A model generated the notes under the pieces. The model was not told the DNA's origin and did no database searches. It saw only the letters and a program-made list of their open reading frames with translations. The translations under genes were made by a program, and so were the position numbers. This document shows positions 48,374-60,941 of a DNA stretch of 64,000 nt, piece by piece. Source of the stretch: Cannabis sativa (Eukaryota > Streptophyta > Magnoliopsida > Rosales > Cannabaceae); NCBI RefSeq assembly GCF_029168945.1, contig NC_083603.1, positions 18,290,001 to 18,354,000 of the forward strand, read 5' to 3'. Within the stretch, counting starts at the first letter, position 1. Every line of letters begins with the position of its first letter.

Positions 48374-48900
48374 ATCTACGTATATTCAACAATTTCGTTA
48401 GATAAGTTTGTATACTATCATACAAAAATATATATGTGTGTGTAAAAATCGAAAGCCCTATTAAAAGTAAGCAGAAACCCTAACCTAGGAGAGTGAGAAA
48501 GAAAGAGTTTATGGGTAGATCCAAGTAATTGATAGGGTAAAAGATTTTCTTTTCCCTTTTTGGGTCAGTTTTGATCGGGTAAAGTTTCAACCTTTGAAGC
48601 TTTTGATTTTCTGGGGTTGCCTTTGGGGCCGTACTAGGTCCAATGTTTCGTCCGTCGGTTTGAAAATTTAGTACAGGGGAAAATTGTTTATTTAAATAAA
48701 TTTAATTGGTTTTTAGTAATATTAATTAGTTTTCTGTTTTTAAAATTAAAAAAACTAAAAATAATATTTTTATTTTTATTTTTTAACTTTTTAATTAAGA
48801 ATTAAAATTTTAAAAATAAAAAAAAAAATTACTTTTAATATTTTTTTAATCAATATTTTAGACTCGCGTGTGTATTAGCTCTCTTCTTCTATTGCGAAAA
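48374..48900 (-). promoter_or_regulatory. 5' region and promoter of the RZ-1-like gene
   Basis: Covers the probable 5' untranslated region (to about 48540) and the upstream sequence. The telo-box AAACCCTAA lies at 48475-48483, an element common in promoters or leaders of plant translation and RNA-metabolism genes. A CT-rich stretch on the gene strand lies at 48488-48510. From 48670 on it is AT-rich spacer. A leader intron is possible but not shown. Confidence 0.55.
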
Positions 48901-49740
48901 AGAAGAGAGTAATACGAAAACCTACTATCAAACTAAATCTAGTAGATCCCCCTTCACTCAAAGACAATTTGGTTGATCAATCGGATGTTACAGAGTCGAA
49001 TGAAGCTAATTTGGTAGAGATGGCTTTGCAATCGGAGGATATTATTTAGACTGTTCTGAACTCTGAATTGGATAAGGAGGACATTGAGGAGCAGGGAACC
49101 TGTGCAAATGAAGTTGAGAAGGATGATTTACTTGCAAATTCTCAACAAAAATGGAAGCAATTCACAGAAGGCAAGCTCTCGTTCTTTGAACCTAAGCTAA
49201 CCTACACTGAACCTATCTAGAAAAATGAGAAGAAAATTGCTCAAGTAGATTTGGAAGAGGTTAAGGATCAATCGACTATATGGAGTACTGTTGTAGTTTG
49301 TATGGTGTTAGGTGCAAACCCCACATTTGCTATTTTTGAGGGCTTCATAAAACGTAAATGGGGTAAACTAGGTATACAATAAATAGTGAGGATGAATGGA
49401 GGCTTTACTATTGTGAAGTTCAATGACACAGTGACCGTGACCTAGTTTTGGAGGAGGGTGTACTCTGATTTGATTAAAAAAAAAAAAAATCATAATTTGC
49501 CCTTGGTCAACTGATATAACTGCTCTAAGCTTGGTGAAATTGGTTCCTTTATGGATCCGATTACATGACCTTGGTTTGCATTACTGGGGCAACAAATGTC
49601 TTAGTGCAATAGTGAGTACGATAGGGAAACCCATAATGACTGATAAAATTACCAAAGAGAGATGTATGGTGAAATTTGCAAGGGTGTTGGTTGAGATGGA
49701 TATTTCAGATGAGCCTCCAAGAGTGATAGAGGACAATACC
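48900..49740 (+). pseudogene. LINE (L1-like) ORF1 relic with DUF4283 domain
   Basis: Plus-strand fragments separated by stops. 49280-49383 reads GANPTFAIFEGFIKRKWGKLG. 49531-49740 reads LVPLWIRLHDLGLHYWGNKC, then LSAIVSTIGKPIMTDKITKE, then RVLVEM. This is the DUF4283 domain found in ORF1 of plant L1-type LINEs (VPVWIQ.P.LP..YW....L..I...IGKP). An acidic N-terminal part at 48950-49250 also fits ORF1. The zinc knuckle, endonuclease and RT are absent because copia sequence (element D) begins at about 49736. An A-run at 49480-49492 interrupts the frame. Confidence 0.75.
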
Positions 49741-51867
49741 ATTTAGTATTCTTAGACAAAATTCACGGTACCTTGTCGTAGTGGGAGGGTTTCAAAGAAC
49801 TCACCCTGTAATGACTTGGAAGACACTTGTGATTAAAAATCCATTGTTAGTTTAAACAAGTAATGGATTGTCAGAATAAGAAACTAAGAAGAAAAGCCAA
49901 GAGAACTATAAAACCATTCATATGGAACAACCAAAAGTTTTCTATTACAAGGACAAGAAAGGAAATTTCCGTTATTAGGTCTATTCAATGTACTTAACAA
50001 AACTTCCTGTTCCTAGTATTATAGGTTTGAGTTTATCTAAACCTATGGCTTGTGCTATACTTGGTTAATTAATTACTCTAATGGCAATCTATAGAAGCTT
50101 CTCGACTTCTAGACATAGATTTCATTTATCTAAGGAAAAGTCTCAACTATTCCAGAAAAGATAAAGCCATGAAATAATTCCTTAGGATCAATAGTGAGAG
50201 CTCTCAAATATGCCTTCCTATGCATTAGACCAGACACCTGCTGTTGAGTGGGAGTAATAAGTAGGTATCAGATTAATTCAAGAAATGAACATTGGAAGAC
50301 AATAAAGTGAATCTTAAGATTAAGAAGAGGAACTATATGTTAGTCGATAAGGGTGTATTTAATACTCTTAGACTACACCAAATCAAATTACTAGACTTTC
50401 CTTAGTGCTAAAAAGTCTTCTAATGAGATCGTGATTACTCTGGGGTGGAGTAGTGATTTTGGAGAAGTGTAAAAACCTATCTGAAATCTCTAAGTCTACC
50501 AGAGAGACTGAATGTTAAAGCTGCAGGAAAAATACTTATTCAATCTAAGAAAAGTTCTAAACATTTTATGCATTGTTCCAACATTTATTGACTACTTGTG
50601 TTACTTCCTGATTAACGCAAAAGTAGTTGCCAAAAGTAAAGAATCCAATATCCCTAAAAGAGTAGACATATAGAGAGGAATTTCACAATATCAAGGATTT
50701 TGTAATTAAGGAAATGTAATGGTGGAGAAAAGGTTGTATTGAATACAACCTTTCAGATCCTATTACAGAGAGAATACTACATACTACACTTGATCTGGAT
50801 ATCAAGATGTTGAGATTATTTGAAATGCACTTTTTTTTTATATTAGTGCAAGTGGGAGTTAGTTGGGTTTTGTGCCCTAAATAAAACCCATTTCAATATA
50901 ATCAGATTTAGAAATCATTTTATGTTGCATGGTTCACATGATTTATTTCATGATTATAAATTCTATTAGGTCCAGAACATATGTATTTGTTCATGATTAT
51001 AGTGTTGTCAGCACAGTGGAATATAATCATGATTATATGTTCAAAAGTTTAATTCTCTAATTTGTCAGTTCACTAGATTCAGACTGGCATGATAATCAGC
51101 GATAGATATACTCACACCTTGGATAAGTGTTATGTCATTTCCAGGACATTGGCAAAATTTACCAGTATCGGATGTATAGAGTATACATTGGAAGGGACCG
51201 ATATTGAACTTTGATTAGATATGATAAATTTACCGTAATATCTATTCAATTCAATATCATCTAGTTGATCCTAGATCAAATGATCTTAATCTTGACATGA
51301 TTAGGTTTGATCTCAAGAGTGTTATTTGTGTTCTTTGATTTGTTAGTTAAGCCTACTTTTTAGTCAGGGTGATACGTACATTTTGGGAACACGATAGTAC
51401 AATTGAGTGGGGGCGCTAAACATAGATATGGAATCTATAGCTTCTATAGGTATTTAGAAGTGAAACGATGATTTCATTCAAGCTTGGCTGAATAGAGATA
51501 AATGATTGAGATCTAATTTTAGTGATTATATTATTTCATTAAAATATCATTTATAGGTGGTCAAGTGTTTTAAAGATAAAATACATTGAAAGGGTGTAAC
51601 GGTAATTTTATCCATGTGCAATGTAGATCATCTATAGAGGATCATTGATTATTGGGATTATAACAATGGATAATTAATAGCGTATCTATATCGTGGAACA
51701 TATAGAGCGTTCTATGTAACTGAGAGTGCAATTCCGAGTTCTATGAGTGGATGCAATGAGGAATTAATAAGTTAGTAGATTTACTTGGTAAATTCTAGAT
51801 CAGCTTATTGGAAGCTCGGTTATATAGGCACATGGTCCCCATACTAGTTGAGACCATACTGCTTGTA
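49736..51867 (+). mobile_element. Copia element D, 5'-truncated
   Basis: It begins abruptly in the pol remnant (ACCATTTAGTATTCTTAG, matching C 34280 onwards) next to the LINE. The pol remnant runs to about 50850, the purine tract is at 50848-50860, and the 3' LTR starts at 50861 (AGTTGGG, ancestral TGTTGGG). The LTR is interrupted after GCTTGTA at 51867 by element E. The shared TAG is at 50663-50665. More diverged than A or C, so older. Confidence 0.85.
50861..51867 (+). repeat. 3' LTR of copia D, first part
   Basis: Collinear with the family LTR from GGGTTTTGTGCCCTAAATAA to the point where E is inserted. The rest is beyond the window. Confidence 0.85.
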
Positions 51868-53765
51868 TGTTGGGTTTTGTGCCCTAAATAAAACCCTTTA
51901 CAATCTGATTAGTTATCAATATAAGAAATTTGAAGTGATTTATGTTTGCATGAATTTTCCATGCTAATGGTTTAATATGTTTATTACATTTACACACAAA
52001 ATCAGTTAAATCCAGATCATATGTTTATTCACAATTACAGTATCGTCAACATAGTGGAATGTGATTGTGATCATATGAATCAAAAGACTATGTCCCTGTT
52101 TCATCAGTATTTTGGATTTACACTAATGTGATAATCAGCGATGATGTGTACTTACACTTGGAGTAAGTGTTATGTTCTTTCCAGGACATTAGTAAAGTAT
52201 ACTAGTTTCGAATGTATGGAGTATACATTGGACTGGACCGATAATGCAACTTAGTTAAGATATTATAAACTTACCGTTGTATCTTTCCAAGTCAATATCA
52301 GTAGTTGATCTTAAGATTAAAAGAATCTAAATCCTGATATGCTTAGGCTCAACTCAGGAGTGCTATTCATGTTCTTTGATTTATTAGTTAAGCCTACTTT
52401 TGGGTCAGGGTGATACGTATATTTTGGGAACATGATAGTATGATTGAGTGGGAATGCTGAACATAAATATGGAATCTATAACTTCTACTGGTGTATAGAA
52501 GTCAAGTGATGATTCCCTTCGAGCTTAGCTAAATAGAAGTAAATGGATGAGTTCTTGTTTAAGTGACTAATTTTTAGATCACTAAACATCATTTACAGGT
52601 AGCTAAGTGTTTTAAGGGGCAAAATACGTTGAGGGGTGTAAACGGTAAAATTATCCCATCTCGATGTAAATCATCTATATAGAGGATCTTTGATCATAAG
52701 AAGATTATAACAATGGTTGAATGAGATAGCATATCTATATCGTGGAACATTTAATATGCTCTATATAAGTCTGAGAGTGCAATTCTAAGTTCTAAGAGTG
52801 GATTCAACGAGGAATTAATAAGTATGGATTTACTTAGTAAATTCGGTTCACTTATTGGAAGCTCAGCATATAGATCCATGGTCCCCATTCTAGTTGAGAC
52901 TATACTGCTTGTAAGACTCAATAATTGATTTGTGATTAATCAATTATAATTCTAAAGTTAGACTATGTCTAATTTGTGAATTTTCACTAAGTAGGGGTGA
53001 AATTGTAAAGAAAAGAGATTCTAGGTTTATTTATTAATTAAGAGACTCTATATGTCTAATTAATAATTAGATTAAATGACAATATTATTTAATAATCTAT
53101 TTTAGTTATTAAATAATTAGTTTTGGCATTTAAATGGTTAGAATTGGAAAATTGGCGTTTTTGAGAAAATAGAAATAAAAATTGTGAAAACTGCAAAATC
53201 CAAGTGAGACCCATTAACACCTATAGCCGGCCACTTAGTGAGCTTTTTCCAATTAATATTTTTATTATTTTAATGCCAAATAATTACTAACCTAAACCTA
53301 GTAGTTGCCTATAAATAGAAAGTGATGGCTCAGTCAAATAACAAGTTTTCAACATAAACTTTTTCTCTGAAAATCAAAGATTGCCTTTTCAGAAACACTG
53401 AGCCTTCCACTTCTCTCTCTATAGCCGACCCTATACCTCTCTCTTTTCCTCTTCTCAATTTCGAAACCTTAGTGATAGAGTAGTGCCCACACAGAGCAAG
53501 TGGTACCTCAATCATAGATTGGAAGACTGTGAAGGATCACACACAAAGAGAAGGACATTTGAGCTCAGATCTTGATAATACTCTGCGACAGAAAGGATAC
53601 AAGGGTTAGAGATCTGAGTGGAAGGAGACATTATTCCGCTGCAACCAATGTAAGGTTTTCTTAACTTTATATGTGTTTATTTATCGTTTTAGAAAGTTCA
53701 TATTTAGGGTGTTAAACAACATACTTGTGAGTAGATCTAAGATCCTGCTAAAATAAATTCCAACA
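51868..53765 (+). repeat. 5' LTR of copia E
   Basis: TGTTGGGTTTTGTGCCC to AATTCCAACA, about 1.9 kb, with TATAAATA at 53310-53317. Confidence 0.9.
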
Positions 53766-53767
53766 AC

Positions 53768-53784
53768 TGGTATCAGAGCCATGG
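53768..53784 (+). other. Primer-binding site of copia E
   Basis: TGGTATCAGAGCCATGG. The first 11-12 bases match the complement of the initiator-Met tRNA 3' end, the usual copia primer. Confidence 0.85.
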
Positions 53785-54044
53785 TAATTGATTTGCTTGC
53801 AAGAAATTTGGACTTTAAAACGATTGTTTGTGTTTTGGATGGTTTCATGTTGTTTTGTGTGTTATATGATGATTGATTGATGTTTGTGAATTTTCGTGAA
53901 AACTAATTGAAATTCTGCATCCGGAATTATTTTTGTTGGATAGTATGGAAAAAATTAAGCAATTTACTTTTTTACAGAACTCAATTTCGATTTAATTTGA
54001 ATTAGTTATGATTTTTTGAAGATTGGAAAAATATCAGGGTCGTG

Positions 54045-54245
54045 CCACCCACTCACGCGCGCGGATGAGGATGATACCCTCGGCCACACGCGCTCAGACA
54101 ACTTGCTCGACCGAGCTACCTCGGTCAGACACACACGTTTTGTCTGAAAACGTCCCATGCGCGCGCGGATGAGGTTGCATGCAGCCTCCTGCGCCGAGGG
54201 ACGTCGGTCACGCCTGGCTGCATGTGCGTGTGGACAGTATGAAAT
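54045..54245. other. GC-rich island in element E leader
   Basis: About 200 GC-rich bases between AT-rich leader sequences. It contains the perfect stem GACCGAG-CTAC-CTCGGTC (54109-54126) and a direct repeat GCGCGCGGATGAGG near 54058 and 54161. Its sequence is unrelated by eye to the B island at the same leader position. Confidence 0.75.
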
Positions 54246-54260
54246 GCATACTGTCCGTAC

Positions 54261-56150
54261 TGTTGGAAATTATTTTACCAGGATCTTAGATCTACTCACA
54301 AGTATGTTGATTAACACCCTAAATATGAACTTTCTAAAACGATGAAATAAACACATATAAAGTTTAGTAAACCTTACATTGGGTGTAGCGGAATAATATG
54401 ACTCCTTCCGTTTAGATATCTAGCCCTTGATTCCTTTCTGTTGCAGAGCATTATTAATATCTGAACCTGGATCTCTTTCTCTGAATCTTTGATGCTGAAA
54501 CTCCTTCTTGCTGAAAGTCTTTCTTCACGATCTTCCTCACTATGATTGAGGTATCACTTGCTGTGTGTGGGCACTACTCTAACACTAAGGATTTCGAAAT
54601 CTCAATGAGGAAGAGAAAGATGGAGTGGTTGGCCAAAGATAGGGAGAGAGAAGGCTCAGGTTTTTCTCTGAAGGAAAAATAGAAAATTTAAGTGTAAATT
54701 TCCTGAAGCCTTCACTATCTATTTATAGCATTCCCCTAGGGTTATGTTTGAATTATTTGGCATTAAAATAATGAAAATATCAGTTTAAATTCCCTACAAA
54801 AGTGGTCGGCCCTATACAAGTGGATTTGGGCCTCACTTTTTACAATTTTGCAGTTTTATCTTTTCTGCATCTGATTTTCTCAAAAACGCCAATTTTCAAA
54901 TTCAACCATTTAAATGCCAATTCTAACTATTTAATAACTATAAATAATTATTAAATAATATTGTCATTTATCATATTTATTAATTGAACCATACATAGTA
55001 TCATAATTAACAAATATGCCCCTAAAACTCTTTCTTTAGAATTTCGCCCTTACTTAGTGAAAAATTCACAAATAGACATAGTCTAAATTGAGAATTATAA
55101 TTGATTAATCAAAACCAATTATATGAGTCTTACAAGCAATATTATCTCAACTAGTGGGGGGACCATGGATCTATATAACTGAGCTTCCAATAAGCAGATC
55201 AAGAATTTATAACCTAAATTCACTGACTTATTAATTCTTCGTTGAATCCACGCATAGAACTTAGAATTGCACTCTCAGTGTATAGAATGCTCTATATTTT
55301 CCACCATATAGACACATCATTAGTTATCCATTGTTATAATCCTAATTTGATCAATGATCCTCTATATGAATGATCTACACTGTAAAGGGATTAGATTACC
55401 GTTACACCCTACAATGTATTTAATCCTTAAAACAGTTAACCCCGTATAAATGATATTTCAGCTTATGTGAAATGAGATCTCCACCATTTATTTTCGTTTG
55501 GTCAAGCTCGAAGGAGATCATCCTTTACTTACTATTCGCCAGATAGAAGCTATAGATTCCATGTTCATGTTCGCGCTCCCACTCAATTGCACTACCGTGT
55601 TCCCAAAATGTACGTATCACCCTGACCTAAAAATAGGCTTAACTAACAAATCAAAGAACACGAATAGCCTCTTGAGATTGAGCCTAATCATAACAGGATT
55701 AAGATCATTTGATCTAGGATCAACTAGGCGATATTGACTTGAATAGATATTACGGTAAGTTTAATAAATCTAAGTCAAAGTTCAATATCGGTCCCTTCTG
55801 ATGCATACTCCATGCATCCAACCTGAGCTTTACTTTAACCAATGCTCTGGAAAGAACATAGCACTTCTCCAAATGCAAGTAAACTCTATTGTAGATTATC
55901 ATATCAGTAAAACCCTGTGTCTGATAAAGCTAGGAAACTTTATTCACATAGTCATGTTTAATTTCTAATGTGTTGACAGCACAATAAACAGGATCAGGTA
56001 TGTGAAAAGGGTTTCAGACGAATTCATACATTATGTACATATAATCATGAAATAAATCATGTGAATCATGCAACATTAAATGTTATTTCTGATCTATAAG
56101 CAAATCTGATTATATTGAAATGAGTTTTATTTAGGGCATAAAACCTAACA
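54261..56150 (-). repeat. 3' LTR of copia F
   Basis: TGTTGGAAATT to AAACCTAACA on the plus strand, about 1.89 kb. TATTTATA (TATAAATA on the element strand) lies at 54720-54727. Confidence 0.9.
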
Positions 56151-56154
56151 AACT

Positions 56155-57857
56155 CCCACTTGCACTAATATAAAACAAAATGTGCATTTCAAATAATATC
56201 AACACCTTGATATACAAACCAAGTGTAGTAGTAGTAAACTCCTCGTAATAGGATCTGAAAGGTTGAATTAAACACAACCTTTTCTCCACCATTACTCTTC
56301 CTTAATCACAAAATCATTGATAATGTGAAATTCCTCTCTATATGTCTACTCTCTTGGGATACTGGTTTCTATACCTTTGGCAACTACTTCTTGGTTATTC
56401 AGGAAGTAACACTAGTAGTTAAGGCAATTTGGAATGGTGCCAAAAATGTATAGAACTTTCCTTAGACTGAATAAATACCTTTCTTGCAACTTTAACATTC
56501 AGTCTCTCTCTGGTAGACCTAGAGACTTCAGATAGGTTTTTACACTTCTCCAAAATAACTATTCCACCCCCAGAGTAATCACCATCTTATCAGAAAGATT
56601 TTCTAGCACAAAGGCAAATTTCAAAATCTGATGTGGTGTAGTCTAAGAGTTTTAAAACACACCCTTATAGACTAACATATAGTTCCTCTTCTTTATCTTA
56701 AGATTTACTTGATTGTCTTCCAATGTTCTTCTCCTGAATTAATCTGATACCTACTCATTACTCCCACTCAACAGCAGGTGTCTGGTCTAAGGCATACTAA
56801 AGCATGTCTAAGACCTCTCACTGTTGATTTAAGAATGGCTTTATCTTTTCTGGAATAGTTGAGACTTTTCCTTAGATAAATAAAATCTATGTTTAAGAAG
56901 TTGTGAAGCTTCTATAGATTACCATTAGAAAGAAAATGCTTCAGCATCTTACTAAAGTAAGTTTCTTGCATTAGAGTAAGTAATTACCAGGTATACCACA
57001 AGCCATAGGTTTAGATAAACTCAAACCTATAATACTAGGAACAGGAAGTTTTGTTAAGTCCATTGAATAGACTTATAAACAAAAATTCCTTTTATGTCCT
57101 TGTAATAGAAAAATTTAGGTTATTCCATGTGAATGGATTAAACCATAGTTCTATTGGCTTTTCTTATCTTGACAATCCATTTATTGTTTAAACTCACAAT
57201 GGATTTTAATCACTAGTGTCTTCCAAGAAGGTGAGTTTCTGAAAACTCTCCCACTACGACAAGGTACCGTGAATTATGTCTAAGAAAACTAAATGGTATT
57301 GACCTCTTCGGTTGTGACAAGACAACAGAGGCAGTGGGATCATCATATGTTAAATAAGGTGATAGAACACTTTTGGAATCAAGAAATAAATATCTCCTTT
57401 ATTTGCTACTTTATTTTCAGACTTAGTCATTTTCTTAGAAAAGTAGTATTTGTTTAAACAAACACTTTCTTATCTATTGACTATGGGATGGTCCACCCCT
57501 AATCACTTAGAATAGCTAACAAACCATGGTTAACAGTTCTAGCTTTTCTTAAGATTTTGATTAGGTCATCCATGAATCTAGTAATGATTTACATTAAGTA
57601 TACAACCATTACATCATTCTGAAATTGTATTACCATAGAAGGATTTAGGCAACGACTAGTAACTAATCATCAATATGCAAATCGAAATTTCTGGGGAGGT
57701 AAGTTTGGATATAATTCAAAAATCAATTTAATGATCTTTGAACTCCATATCTACTAACTATTTCTCCACCCCTATCAGTTCGCAAGATCTTTAACCACTT
57801 ACCTTAATGGTTTTAACCATTGCTAGAAATTAATGAAATTTTTCAAACATTTCAAAT
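56155..57857 (-). pseudogene. Ruined copia pol remnant of element F
   Basis: Collinear with A 9345-11055 and with the same breaks, ending at the integrase trace GAAATTTTTCAAACATTTC. No usable frame. Confidence 0.7.
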
Positions 57858-58610
57858 TTATTTTACCAGTATCTTAGATCTACTCACAAGTATGTTGATT
57901 AACACCCTAAATATGAACTTTCTAAAACGATGAAATAAACACATATAAAGTTTAGTAAACCTTACATTGGGTGCAGCGGAATAATATGACTCCTTCCGTT
58001 CAGATATCTAGCCCTTGATTCCTTTCTGTAGCAGAGTATTATCAATATCTGAACCTGGATCTCTTTCTCTGAATCTTTGATGTTGAAACTCCTTCTTGCT
58101 GAAAGTCTTTCTTCACGATCTTCCTCACTATGATTGAGGTATCACTTGCTGTGTGTGGGCACTACTCTTACACTAAGGATTTCGAAATCTCAATGAGGAA
58201 GAGAAAGATAGAGTGGTCGGCCAAAGATAGGGAGAGAGAAGGCTCAGGTTTTATCTCTGAAGGAAAAATAGAAAATTTAAGTGTAAATTTCCTGAAGCCT
58301 TCACTATCTATTTATAGCATTCCACTAGGGTTAGGTTTGAATTATTTGGCATTAAAATAATGATAATATCAGTTTATATTCCCTACAAAAGTGGCCGACC
58401 CTATACAAGTGGATTTGGGCCTCACTTTTTGCAATTTTGCCGTTTTATCTTTTCTGCATCTGATTTTCTCAAAAACGCCAATTTTTCAAATTCAACCATT
58501 TAAATGCCAATTCTAACTATTTAATAACTATAAATAATATTGTCATTTATCATATTCATTAATTGAACCATACATAGTATCATAATTAACAAATATGCCC
58601 CTAAATTTCT
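57858..58610 (-). repeat. 5' LTR of copia F, part
   Basis: Starts at ATTTTACCAGTATCTTAG without the TGTTGGAA end and runs to CCCCTAAATTTCT, where G is inserted. Confidence 0.85.
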
Positions 58611-59913
58611 TGTTGGGTTTTATGCCCTAAATAAAACTCATTTCAATATAATCAGATTTATTTATTAATATAGATCAGAAATAACATTTAATGTTGCATG
58701 GTTCACATAATTTATTTCATGATTATGTGTACATAATGTATAAATTCCTCTGAAACCATTTTCACATACTTGATCCTGTTTATTGTGCCGTCAACACATT
58801 GGAAAGTAAACATGATTATGTGAATAAAGTTTCCTAGATTTATCAGACATAGGGTTTTACTGATATGATATCTACAACAGAGTTTACTTGCATTTGGAGA
58901 AGTGTTATGTTCTTTCCAGAGCATTGGTTAAAGTAAAGCTCAGGTTGGATGCATGGAGTATGCATCGGAAGGGACCGATATTGAACTTTGACTTAGATTT
59001 ATTAAACTTACCGTAATATCTATTCAAGTGAATATCGCCTAGTTGATCCTAGATCAAATGATCTTAATCCTGTTATGATTAGGCTCAATCTCAGGAGGCT
59101 ATTCGTGTTCTTTGATTTGTTAGTTAAGCCTACTTTTAGGTCAGGGTGATACGTACATTTTAGGAACACGGTAGTGCAATTGAGTGGGAGCGCTAACATA
59201 CACATGGAATATATAGCTTCTATCTGGCGAATAGTAAGTATAGGATGATCTCCTTCGAGCTTGACCAAACAAAAATAAATGGTGGAGATCTCATTTCACA
59301 TAAGCTGAAATATCATTTATACGGGGTTAAGTGTTTTAAGGATTAAATACATTGTAGGGTGTAACGGTAATCTAATCCCTTTACAGTGTAGATCATTCAT
59401 ATAGAGGATCATTGATCAAATTAGGATTATAACAATGGATAACTAATGATGTGTCTATATGGTGGAACATATAGAGCATTCTATATAACTGAGAGTGCAA
59501 TTCTAAGTTCTACGCGTGGATTCAACGAAGAATTAATAAGTTAGTGATTTTAGTAATAAATTCTTGATCTGCTTATTGGAAGCTCGGTTATATAGACCCA
59601 TGGTCCCCACACTAGTTGAGATAATATTGCTTGTAAGACTCATGTAATTGGTTTTGATTAATCAATTATAATTCTCAAATTAGACTATGTCTATTTGTGA
59701 ATTTTTCACTAAGTAAGGGCGAAATTGTAAAGAAACAGTTTTAGGGGCATTTTTCTTAATTATGATACTTTGTATGGTTCAGTTAATAAATATGATAAAT
59801 GACAATATTATTTAATAATTATTTGTAGTTATTAAATAGTTAGAATTGGCATTTAAATGGTTAAATTTTCTACTTTTTCATTCAGAAAAAAAACTGAGCC
59901 TTCTCTCTCCCTA
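58611..59913 (+). repeat. 5' LTR of copia G, truncated
   Basis: Full sequence to about 59865, then a deletion of roughly 0.2 kb, then the TTCAGAAAAAAAACTGAGCC block. The last part is lost. Confidence 0.85.
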
Positions 59914-60940
59914 ATGGTGGCGACCATATTTGACTTGCAAATTATGAAACAATGGTGGAAGCTCATAAGATCGAATTGCCTTGACTCTCGCTTAAACGGG
60001 ACAACGCTGAATTCCAATATTGATCGAATAAAAGGTTGCTAGAATGTTCAACATTTTAGATGAGCTGACAACTCTATTCAATGGATGGTAGCTTTGACTC
60101 TCGCCTAAACGGGACACTGATATCAGTTTGTTGAAAACCTTGGAAATTATTTAGGATTGTATGTTTTAGTATTTTCACTTGTCATTCCTACTTGCTATAT
60201 GTTTATAATTTCTGAATTGTGTATGAATTTATATTGAACCATGTTATTTTCTGTTATTAAGTTGTAGTTTAATTTCGAATCTTCATTGTTGGTCTAACTT
60301 GGCTTGTTTATCTAATGAGATAAATCCCTAGTGGATTTTCACCATTAGACATACATAATAGTGTTAGATCTCGAAAGATAAATATTGTATATGCGACATC
60401 TAGCTGTTCATCAATTGATGACACCTTAGACTAGTATTTTTACGATATGAAACAAGAAGATTGTATAAATAAGATTACTTTGACATTCGCTAATCGAAGC
60501 ATCGTTGGATTCTTATTTATAAACGAAATTATCCTAATTCCTCTTAGCTTATTCATTTCGAATTAGCTTCAAAACATATCATTGGATGAATGGTCTATAA
60601 ATCATTTCATGTCATTCTATATTTTCTCTTAAGAAATTAAATGACGCATATGATTATAATCCCAAAATTCTATTCCCAATTGATATAAATCCTCAATCTT
60701 AGAAATCTCCTGCTTGTATGGGCAAATCAGACTTAGAATTAAATTAGTAGTGGTGGTCCAAGATAGAAGTACTCATTATATTTGGTATAAATTTTAAGTC
60801 TTTGACTTTAATTTTAGATTCCAAATAGAAATTTTCTTCTATTTCTAATTCCAGATACAATACAGTTACACTTTCTCAAGTGTTTAATATCCATCTTTTA
60901 TTAATGGATTCAAACTGTATGGAATATGAGTTAGGTATTC
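59914..60940 (+). other. Element G interior upstream of pol remnant
   Basis: Matches A 11300-12365 in reverse. It holds the motif pair in the A form, GACTCTCGCTTAAACGGGAC and GACTCTCGCCTAAACGGGAC (about 59983 and 60091). No gene. Confidence 0.75.
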
Positions 60941-60941
60941 T

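Larger units (their letters stand above)
51868..54260 (+). mobile_element. Copia element E, 5' LTR and leader
   Basis: The LTR is 51868-53765, with a left flank TTGTA (51863-51867) as the presumed target duplication. The PBS TGGTATCAGAGCCATGG (53768-53784) is the standard copia form, unlike A, B and C. The leader runs to 54260, where element F is inserted. The coding interior, if any, lies beyond the window. Confidence 0.85.
54261..58610 (-). mobile_element. Copia element F, internally deleted, split by G
   Basis: The 3' LTR is 54261-56150 and the purine tract lies at 56151 onward. The pol remnant runs 56155-57857. The interior then joins directly to LTR sequence that lacks its first bases (57858-58610). 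The PBS and whole leader are deleted. Its 5' LTR is interrupted at 58610 by element G and should resume beyond the window. Left flank CGTAC (54256-54260). The shared TAG is at 56346-56348. Confidence 0.82.

Noticed and set aside
54157..54345. Cys/Ala-rich frame in the GC-rich island of E
   Set aside because: It crosses the E/F junction at 54261, so it cannot be an old gene.
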